From Candidatus Omnitrophota bacterium (GTDB taxonomy: Bacteria > Omnitrophota > Gorgyraeia > Tantalellales > Tantalellaceae), in NCBI GenBank assembly GCA_030631915.1, contig DAOVKF010000086.1:1-6552 (forward strand): a stretch of DNA of 6,552 nt, given 5' to 3'. Of this stretch, positions 1-4,739 are shown one piece after another. The position numbers and the translations under genes were made by a program. Under the pieces are notes generated by a model. The model worked only from the letters and a program-made list of their open reading frames with translations. It was not told where the DNA came from and made no database searches. Each line of letters begins with the position of its first letter. The stretch's first letter is position 1.

Positions 1-377
1 AAATCATATTCACCGACACCACCTTCAAGATTGACCGTGCGGATCCCGTATTCAGCGTTGAGGTAATTTATCAGATCAGCTATCCGGTGCTGGGCATACC
101 GGTTGCAATGAGCGTCCTGAATATGAACGACAAACTTATCCGTGGATCCTTTATACAGGACTTTGACCTCGCCGATATGCTCGGGAACAGTAAACGTCGC
201 AATGTCAAGCCTCGCGAACTCTCCGGAAGGGCGCTCAACATTTTCACCAGGCAGCGCCGGCACATCAACAAGCGCCCATGCGCCGGAAAATACGAACTGG
301 ACGCAAAACCCCGCCAGAACGGCAGCGCTCAGCGACTTCTTTATATTTCGCATTATTACAGAAGAATCAATAAACAT
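1..377 (-). CDS. Secreted protein of unknown function, N-terminal part (3' end beyond window)
   Basis: The frame is open from the start to the window edge, giving 125 codons plus 2 bases with no stop. I chose the ATG at 377 because AAGGG (384-388) lies 6 bases upstream; ATG 380 is also possible, and ATG 353 has no Shine-Dalgarno sequence. An N-terminal signal peptide is clear: basic residues R10-K14, a hydrophobic core at about 16-31, and an A-W-A signal peptidase site at 33-35, so the product is probably exported. The mature part contains FTVPE (62-66), then HIQDAHCN (85-92), a following Q96/H97, an amphipathic helix, and VNLEGG (115-120). The order strand, D-A-H, helix, strand ending in L-E-G-G loosely resembles the first half of ChaN/TraB/TIKI-type metal- or haem-binding folds, but this is inference. 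I recall similar openings in proteins of uncultured PVC-type bacteria but no named family. The gene appears to have its own promoter. Confidence 0.75.
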   Translation of the reverse strand, partial: MFIDSSVIMRNIKKSLSAAVLAGFCVQFVFSGAWALVDVPALPGENVERPSGEFARLDIATFTVPEHIGEVKVLYKGSTDKFVVHIQDAHCNRYAQHRIADLINYLNAEYGIRTVNLEGGVGEYD

Positions 378-383
378 CATTAT

Positions 384-388
384 CCCTT
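384..388 (-). promoter_or_regulatory. Ribosome binding site that decides the start of the secreted protein
   Basis: On the minus strand AAGGG lies 3 bases before ATG 380 and 6 bases before ATG 377. The downstream in-frame ATG at 353, which would give a shorter, more typical signal peptide, has only a T-rich stretch ahead of it. The site therefore favours a start at 377 with an extra eight residues before the M-R-N-I-K-K basic region. Confidence 0.5.
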
Positions 389-411
389 GTTAAAGTAGTT
401 AAAAACACACA

Positions 412-440
412 TAAAAAGATATGGTTGTAAAATCTTTTTA
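412..440 (-). repeat. AT-rich inverted repeat in the leader of the secreted-protein gene
   Basis: TAAAAAGAT (412-420) and ATCTTTTTA (432-440) form a perfect 9-bp inverted repeat around an 11-base loop. It lies between the predicted promoter (466-494) and the start codon, so it would be in the 5' untranslated leader. It has only one G-C pair, so the hairpin would be weak. It may be an operator-like site or chance in AT-rich DNA. Confidence 0.3.
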
Positions 441-465
441 AATGTTTGTTACAGTGCACATATAT

Positions 466-494
466 AGTTTATCCTGTTTTCCGCGAAATTTCAA
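466..494 (-). promoter_or_regulatory. Predicted sigma70-type promoter of the secreted-protein gene
   Basis: On the minus strand TTGAAA (489-494) and TAAACT (466-471) are separated by exactly 17 bases. This matches the consensus at five of six and four of six positions. Transcription would begin near 459 and leave a leader of about 80 bases before ATG 377. The 220-base gap between the toxin stop and this start is otherwise AT-rich, with no credible open frame, which fits a promoter region. Confidence 0.5.
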
Positions 495-597
495 GAAAAA
501 ATGGTGTTACTTTTTTATATCTTAACTTTGTTTGCGCAGAATTTTTCCTCAACTACAAGGTAGATGTCCTGAAACCCCGATGATCGCAGGGTTGCTG

Positions 598-882
598 TTA
601 TTTTAATCTCAATATTTTAAGGCAATGCTTGATATCATCGTGACCCCCCAGGCAAAAAAACTTTACCATGTCCCTTTCACGGAAATATGCTATACGGAGA
701 TGAATATTGATCCTTCCCTCGTAAATTTTTCTGGATAGCTTTTTAATCCTCAGCCCGTACGGAGCCCGGCTGGTCTCCATGTATTCCTTAATCTTTTCCA
801 GCGCCGCGAGAACAAGCTCCTGCTCTTTCCTTTGGTAAGAATCAAACTTCCTGATGAACGAACGGAAAACAATATATTTCAC
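598..882 (-). CDS. RelE/ParE-superfamily toxin of a type II toxin-antitoxin module
   Basis: This is a 94-residue basic protein, the usual size of RelE/ParE/HigB toxins. It starts with GTG at 882, which overlaps the antitoxin stop as GTGA; AAAGGA lies upstream inside the antitoxin gene. The sequence opens with a short strand, then a helical region (about 15-38). A basic strand-rich core follows: YGLRIKKL (42-49), EGRINIHLRIAYF (55-67), and a closing FFCLGGHDDIKHCL (75-88). The K/R-rich core with a late His (H81) is what ribosome-dependent or free mRNA interferases of this fold use, although ParE-like gyrase poisons share the fold and the target cannot be told from sequence. Translational coupling to the AbrB-type antitoxin upstream would keep the two in balance. 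Assignment to the superfamily is fairly secure; the exact subfamily and activity are inferred. Confidence 0.82.
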   Translation of the reverse strand: MKYIVFRSFIRKFDSYQRKEQELVLAALEKIKEYMETSRAPYGLRIKKLSRKIYEGRINIHLRIAYFRERDMVKFFCLGGHDDIKHCLKILRLK

Positions 883-1151
883 TTTTTGATCCTTTTCTTT
901 AAGGACTTTATCATTTTCGGCCCGGACTTGAAAGATACTTCCTCTTCCGGCAATCCTTCTGACAGAACCTTCTCCGCCGTTTCCAGATCCTTTTGCGGGT
1001 ACTTTTCCTTATAGATGACCTCTTTCGGGACCATGACTATTTTGTTCCCTTTTCTCGTCACTTCCAGCACATCGCCTTTTTTTAGATCAAAAGCTTCCGC
1101 GATATTTTTGGGAATAGTAACCTGATGTTTACTGCTTACTTTGACTACCAT
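879..1151 (-). CDS. AbrB/MazE/SpoVT-family antitoxin and DNA-binding autoregulator
   Basis: This 90-residue protein starts at ATG 1151, directly behind a strong AAGGAGGTGAG site; the longer frame upstream covers the promoter and is not used. Residues 1-45 are a textbook swapped-hairpin AbrB domain: VSSKHQVTIPK (5-15), a helix, LKKGDVLEV (23-31), and IVMVP (38-42). Such domains dimerise to bind palindromic DNA. Residues 46-90 are a charged tail (E-T-A-E-K-V-L, then a Lys-rich end) expected to be flexible and to wrap the toxin. Its last bases overlap the toxin start, so it almost certainly acts as the antitoxin, neutralising the toxin and repressing its own promoter at 1189-1217. AbrB-fold antitoxins are classically paired with MazF or VapC toxins; a RelE-fold partner is less usual. 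Confidence 0.88.
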   Translation of the reverse strand: MVVKVSSKHQVTIPKNIAEAFDLKKGDVLEVTRKGNKIVMVPKEVIYKEKYPQKDLETAEKVLSEGLPEEEVSFKSGPKMIKSLKKRIKK

Positions 1152-1155
1152 TTTT

Positions 1156-1166
1156 CTCACCTCCTT
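1156..1166 (-). promoter_or_regulatory. Strong Shine-Dalgarno sequence of the antitoxin gene
   Basis: AAGGAGGTGAG, followed by AAAA and then ATG 1151, is a near-perfect anti-16S match at ideal spacing. It fixes the start of the antitoxin at 1151. The same 11-base sequence at the same distance precedes the pilin start, so both genes look highly translated. Confidence 0.8.
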
Positions 1167-1185
1167 CTTGGTATGATTTCCTACT

Positions 1186-1207
1186 GTAAGTATATCATGT
1201 TTCTTAC
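1186..1207 (-). promoter_or_regulatory. Candidate operator for the antitoxin
   Basis: GTAAG and CTTAC arms are separated by 12 bases in a 22-base interrupted palindrome that sits exactly over the -10 element and part of the spacer of the toxin-antitoxin promoter. Position and symmetry fit autorepression by an AbrB-type dimer. The arms are only 5 bp, so the call is tentative. Confidence 0.35.
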
Positions 1208-1217
1208 TCAGAGTCAA
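1189..1217 (-). promoter_or_regulatory. Predicted sigma70 promoter of the toxin-antitoxin operon
   Basis: On the minus strand TTGACT (1212-1217) and TATACT (1189-1194) are spaced by 17 bases. A TG dinucleotide one base before the -10 makes it an extended -10 promoter. It lies 38 bases upstream of the antitoxin ATG, just after the pilin terminator, so the module is transcribed independently of the pilus genes. Confidence 0.75.
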
Positions 1218-1271
1218 ATAAAAATCGCTATATCCCTGCACTTAGTTCCTGACTATTTGAGTTGAGTTATA

Positions 1272-1313
1272 AAAAAACAGGGACTGTCTTTTTACGGACA
1301 GTCCCTGTTTTTT
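1272..1313 (-). terminator. Rho-independent terminator after the pilin gene, symmetrical
   Basis: A perfect 17-bp inverted repeat (1272-1288 with 1297-1313) encloses an 8-base loop. The core of each arm is CAGGGACTGTC, and A/T runs flank it on both sides, so the RNA read from the minus strand ends in a long U tract. It begins 22 bases after the pilin stop and would stop pilin transcripts before the toxin-antitoxin promoter. Its symmetry would also let it work on the other strand. The GGGACTGTC/GACAGTCCC core resembles dispersed palindromes found in many genomes, so it may belong to a repeat family. Confidence 0.85.
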
Positions 1314-1335
1314 GCACACCTGTCAAAAGATCAGT

Positions 1336-1671
1336 TTACAGCGTGTGACTGGCGATGCCGGAATTACATGTCGGATCCGCGTCCAGCGCATTGATGTTGT
1401 AACTTGCGCCTGTCGGACAGCTCGGAGTTTTCTTGATATAAGCAGTCACAAGATCCGTCCATGAAGGCGTACCTGTGCCACCTGAGTCCAATGACCATAG
1501 AGTCTTTGCGCCATCGACCTGTTTCAGGTTGGCTATACAGGCATTTTTCTGCGCTGTATCACGGGCACGCATGAAATTCGGGATAGCCACCGCGGCCAAT
1601 AAACCTATAATAGCAACCACAATCATGATCTCAACAAGCGTGAACCCCTTTTTTCCCAGTAAGCTCTTCAT
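1336..1671 (-). CDS. pilA: Type IV pilin / pseudopilin with class III leader
   Basis: This is a 111-residue major-pilin-like or pseudopilin-like subunit. Its short basic leader ends KKG (7-9), and prepilin peptidase would cut before F10 to expose F-T-L-V-E with the conserved Glu at mature position 5. Residues 10-31 form the hydrophobic N-terminal helix that serves as membrane anchor and fibre core; the helix continues to about 58. The globular part is very short: WTDLVTAYIKKTPSCP (71-86), then a small Gly/Asn-rich tail. It has three cysteines (45, 85, 102), so at most one disulphide, probably 85-102 by analogy with other pilins. The start is ATG 1671 because the GTG nine bases earlier lies inside the Shine-Dalgarno site. 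The gene follows the platform protein after a gap with its own promoter and is closed by a strong terminator, as expected for a highly expressed structural subunit. Symbol by analogy; GspG-like pseudopilin is the alternative. Confidence 0.88.
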   Translation of the reverse strand: MKSLLGKKGFTLVEIMIVVAIIGLLAAVAIPNFMRARDTAQKNACIANLKQVDGAKTLWSLDSGGTGTPSWTDLVTAYIKKTPSCPTGASYNINALDADPTCNSGIASHTL

Positions 1672-1675
1672 CTTA

Positions 1676-1686
1676 CTCACCTCCTT
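1676..1686 (-). promoter_or_regulatory. Strong Shine-Dalgarno sequence that sets the pilin start
   Basis: AAGGAGGTGAG, followed by TAAG and then ATG 1671, is a near-perfect ribosome binding site. A GTG codon in the same frame at 1678-1680 is part of this site and cannot be the initiator. The pilin therefore begins M-K-S-L-L-G-K-K-G. Confidence 0.8.
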
Positions 1687-1734
1687 TCAAGGAACAAATT
1701 TGAGATTATGCTTTCCTCATCTCCTCTAAAATAT

Positions 1735-1763
1735 AGTATACCTAAGAATTTTTAAAATGCAAA
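1735..1763 (-). promoter_or_regulatory. Predicted sigma70-type promoter of the pilin gene
   Basis: On the minus strand TATACT (1735-1740) is preceded after 17 bases by TTTGCA (1758-1763). The -10 is good and identical to that of the toxin-antitoxin promoter; the -35 is moderate. It sits in the 112-base gap after the platform-protein stop and would give a leader of roughly 55 bases. The 112-base gap contrasts with the 9-21-base spacings within the ATPase-platform operon, which supports separate, higher expression of the pilin. Confidence 0.5.
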
Positions 1764-1783
1764 TTTTCAGACGTCTAACAACC

Positions 1784-2995
1784 TTAAAAATTGATTATCG
1801 TGGAGATCTTGAATATCGGTAAAAACATACAAAGGACAATACCGCCGATCACGATCCCCAGAAAAGCGATAATAAGCGGCTCTATCATGCTTGTCAGCCC
1901 GTCAACAGACGTGTCGACCTGGGTATCATAAAAATCAGAGATCTTTGAAAGCATCTTTTCCAGTTGGCCGCTTTTTTCACCGACTGAGACCATACGTGTA
2001 ACCATCAACGGGAATATACCGCTTCGCTCCAGTGGAGCGGCAATACTTTCACCGTCCCTGACACTTTCCCTTACCCGCTCGATAGACCTCTCAACAATTA
2101 CATTGCCGGCTGTTTTGGCCACGATCTCCAGGGCACCGAGTATCGGCACTCCGCTTTTTACCAGGGTGCTCAGGGTCCTGGTAAACTTGCTGATAGCGAC
2201 TTTTCGCAACAGAGGTCCGTAGACCGGCATTTTCAGTTTTAAGTTATCCATCATCATCCTGCCTTTTGTGGTGGTTAAATACCACCTGAAACTCGCGATG
2301 AGCACGGCAATAATGATCGGCATCAACAACGCATATGCTCTGATAAAATCGCTCACACTTATGATAAACTGCGTCGGACGGGGTAATTCAGCGCCAAACC
2401 CGATAAAGATCTCCTTGAATACAGGTATAACCTTTACTATCAGGACCAGGGTGACCAAAAGGGCCATTGATGAAACAACGGCGGGATATATAAGCGCGGA
2501 ACGTATCTTTTTTTCAAGCGCGCTGGCTTTTTCAGTGTATACGGCTATCCTGTCCAGGATGACGTCAAGAGTGCCGCTTGATTCTCCGGCGCGGACCATG
2601 TTCACAAATAACGCGCTGAAAATATTGGCATGTTTCATCATGGCTTCGGAAAGGCTTACTCCGGTATTGACAGAATCCCTTACATCGGACAGGACCTGCC
2701 GCAACGACGGGTTTGGAGTCTGTTCTATCAGGATATCAAAAGATGTGAGAACAGGGATACCCGCCTCTATCATCGTGGCCAGCTGCCGGAAAAAGACCAC
2801 CAGTTCATCTGTCGAAACTTTTGTCCTGGTGAACAGCGAGAACACACCGCCCCCTTTACCGACCGCCTCGAGTTTCAGGACCAGAAGGGCTTTTTTCCGC
2901 AACACGTCTAACGCCTGCTTCTTATCCCCGGCTTCGACGCCGCCTCTCAATGTCCGGCCGTTCATGTCTTTCGCGGTATACGTAAATTTTGGCAT
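1784..2995 (-). CDS. pilC: PilC/GspF-family inner-membrane platform protein
   Basis: This 403-residue protein matches the usual length of the family. It opens M-P-K-F-T-Y-T-A-K-D with G-R-T-L-R-G-G (13-19), the typical cytoplasmic N-terminal module. Two repeated T2SF domains follow, about 68-191 and 270-393. Each has a glycine-rich turn, A-G-E-S-S-G (136-141) and V-G-E-K-S-G (338-343), as expected of the family. Hydrophobic membrane segments are at about 169-190, 221-240 and 372-395. The protein is the rotor or platform on which the PilB-type ATPase acts to lift pilins out of the inner membrane. AAAGGG lies 5 bases before ATG 2995, and the gene begins 21 bases after the second ATPase, so the three are one operon. 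Sequence alone cannot separate type IV pilus PilC from type II secretion GspF. Confidence 0.94.
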   Translation of the reverse strand: MPKFTYTAKDMNGRTLRGGVEAGDKKQALDVLRKKALLVLKLEAVGKGGGVFSLFTRTKVSTDELVVFFRQLATMIEAGIPVLTSFDILIEQTPNPSLRQVLSDVRDSVNTGVSLSEAMMKHANIFSALFVNMVRAGESSGTLDVILDRIAVYTEKASALEKKIRSALIYPAVVSSMALLVTLVLIVKVIPVFKEIFIGFGAELPRPTQFIISVSDFIRAYALLMPIIIAVLIASFRWYLTTTKGRMMMDNLKLKMPVYGPLLRKVAISKFTRTLSTLVKSGVPILGALEIVAKTAGNVIVERSIERVRESVRDGESIAAPLERSGIFPLMVTRMVSVGEKSGQLEKMLSKISDFYDTQVDTSVDGLTSMIEPLIIAFLGIVIGGIVLCMFLPIFKISTIINF

Positions 2996-3016
2996 GGTGT
3001 CCCTTTCTTGACAGGA

Positions 3017-4720
3017 TCAAGTGACCCTGAAGACCTCTTCAAGGGTTGTCCACCCTTTACAGAATTTCGTAATGGCGTTCTCTCTTAAAGTCCTGAAACC
3101 TGTTGATTCTAAATAGCTCTTGATCTCCCCTTCCGGACATCCCCTGGCTATCATTTCCCTTATCTGGTCATCCACGAGCAGAGTCTCCAGCGTGCCTAAC
3201 CGGCCGAGGTAACCTGTATTATTGCACCTTGAACAGCCCTTGCCCATATAGAACTTTTCAACTCCTTTGACTTCCGGATACCTCTCTTCCAGGTCCTTTA
3301 GAACGTCCCTGGGGATGTGGGCTTCAGCCTTGCAGGAAGGACAGATCCTTCGAAGCAATCTTTGAGCGGAAGACAATAAAAGGCTTGATGCTAAAAGAAA
3401 AGGCTCGACCCCCATGTTGGCGAGCCGGGTGATCGCGCCTATTGAATCATTGGTGTGAAGAGTGCTCAGCACCATATGGCCGGTCAGAGAGGATTTTATG
3501 GCGATATCCGCTGTCTCGTAGTCCCTTATCTCCCCTATCAAAATAACATCCGGGTTCTGACGGAGGAGAGACCTTAATCCGGAGGAGAAATCCAGTCCGA
3601 TCTCCTGGCGAACGGCCGTCTGGGTCAAACCTTCGACCTGATATTCAACAGGGTCCTCTACCGTCACGATATTGCGCTCAGGGACGTTAAGCTGAGTCAA
3701 TATCGAGTAAAGTGTCGTTGATTTTCCGCTTCCCGTGGGACCGGTAACCAGAATAATGCCGTAAGGTTTTAGAAGCGCCTTTTTGAAATTGTCAAGCGGC
3801 TCGGGCAAAAAACCGAGAGAATCCATACCGACGGTCAGGCTGCTTTTATCCAGTGTCCTGAGAACGATCTTGTTCCCGAAAGACGCCGGCAGCACGGACA
3901 CACGGAAATCGATCTCCCTGCCTTCCAGCTTTACCTTGAACCTGCCGTCCTGAGGAACCCTGTTCTCGGTAATATCCAGTTCTGACATGATCTTGATGCG
4001 GGCCAGAACCGCGTTCTGGTTCTTTTTCGGCAATTCGAAAACGTCGTATAATTCACCGTCGACCCGGTATCTTATCCTTAATGACCTCTCCTGGGGCTCT
4101 ATATGGATATCGCTGGCTCTTTTTTTAACAGCCTCGCTGATGATAAGCGCCACCACCTGCACTATCGGAGCGGTCTCGCTTTTCTCCATGGCCTCCAGGA
4201 TATCCATATCGGCGGCCCCTTTCACCACCTCGATGTCCCCTTCCTTTGCCTCCTCCAGGATCGTCGAAATATCCTCTGTTGTCTCCTGAGAATAAGTGAG
4301 AAGGACCTGTTGGATATCCCGTCTTGACGCGAGGACCGGGTTCACGTCGCATCCGGCAACGCTCCTGACATCGTCAATGGCAAAGATATCGGTCGGATCG
4401 CAGACAGCCAGCGTCATGTTATCACCTAAACGCGATACCGGCACAACGTTATACTTCTTCGCTATCTTTTCCGGGACCGCTTCTCTCACCTGTTTATCGA
4501 TCTTTACCCTTGATAGATCAATGGGTGGGATATCCAGTTCCCGGCTCAGTATACACAACATATCGCGGTCAGAGACAACGCGGCTATCGATGATCCTCTT
4601 TATTATGTCACTATCGGCACCCGCGCGGCTTTCGCTCAGGATGGCCTGTAAACGGTCCTTTTCCACCAGACCGCTTTTTGCGAGGGCATCGATTATCCTA
4701 TTCTGTATAGAGCTCTCCAT
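3017..4720 (-). CDS. pilB: PilB/GspE-type assembly ATPase, second of a tandem pair
   Basis: This 567-residue hexameric motor for pilin polymerisation starts at ATG 4720. The frame extends upstream to 4807, but that part lies within the preceding gene and would add an unrelated Arg-rich stretch. Residues 1-145 form the N-terminal MshEN/GspE-N domain (SGLVEKDRL; VVPVSRLGD; LAVCDPTDIFAIDD). The NTPase module has the ASDIHIEP motif (202-209), RYRVDG, Walker A GPTGSGKSTT (327-336), the Asp box VTVEDPVE (352-359), Walker B ILIGEIRD (393-400) and the His box TGHMVLSTLHTN (413-424). A zinc-binding four-cysteine motif is complete (C460, C463, C496, C499). These features define the extension-type ATPase and exclude PilT. 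Only a weak GGA precedes the start, so translation is probably coupled to the upstream paralogue 19 bases away. All catalytic motifs are intact. Confidence 0.93.
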   Translation of the reverse strand: MESSIQNRIIDALAKSGLVEKDRLQAILSESRAGADSDIIKRIIDSRVVSDRDMLCILSRELDIPPIDLSRVKIDKQVREAVPEKIAKKYNVVPVSRLGDNMTLAVCDPTDIFAIDDVRSVAGCDVNPVLASRRDIQQVLLTYSQETTEDISTILEEAKEGDIEVVKGAADMDILEAMEKSETAPIVQVVALIISEAVKKRASDIHIEPQERSLRIRYRVDGELYDVFELPKKNQNAVLARIKIMSELDITENRVPQDGRFKVKLEGREIDFRVSVLPASFGNKIVLRTLDKSSLTVGMDSLGFLPEPLDNFKKALLKPYGIILVTGPTGSGKSTTLYSILTQLNVPERNIVTVEDPVEYQVEGLTQTAVRQEIGLDFSSGLRSLLRQNPDVILIGEIRDYETADIAIKSSLTGHMVLSTLHTNDSIGAITRLANMGVEPFLLASSLLLSSAQRLLRRICPSCKAEAHIPRDVLKDLEERYPEVKGVEKFYMGKGCSRCNNTGYLGRLGTLETLLVDDQIREMIARGCPEGEIKSYLESTGFRTLRENAITKFCKGWTTLEEVFRVT

Positions 4721-4739
4721 GATCTGTCCGCTATATCTT

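Noticed and set aside
87..398. Plus-strand open frames at the left end.
   Set aside because: The minus-strand frame has a signal peptide, ribosome site and promoter and runs unbroken to the edge; the plus-strand frames show no domain.
571..597. Possible terminator hairpin after the toxin (AACCC/GGGTT arms).
   Set aside because: The stem is only 5 bp with an 11-base loop and no adjacent U run on the minus strand.
1152..1241. Possible 30-residue N-terminal extension of the antitoxin.
   Set aside because: The stretch contains the -35 and -10 elements and the strong ribosome site, and the AbrB domain begins at ATG 1151.
1672..1680. GTG start for the pilin three codons upstream of the ATG.
   Set aside because: The GTG lies inside the Shine-Dalgarno sequence, so it cannot serve as the initiator.
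1682..1693. Hairpin UCCU/AGGA that might mask the pilin ribosome site.
   Set aside because: Only a 4-bp stem with a 4-base loop; too weak to argue for translational control.
1747..1792. Inverted repeat AATTTTTAA/TTAAAAATT around the platform-protein stop.
   Set aside because: Pure A/T arms with a 28-base loop are easily explained by chance in AT-rich DNA and would not form a stable terminator.
2268..3011. Long plus-strand open frame of 247 codons.
   Set aside because: It is the complement of the platform-protein gene; its translation is low-complexity Ser/Thr-rich with no domain, and it has no promoter or ribosome site of note.
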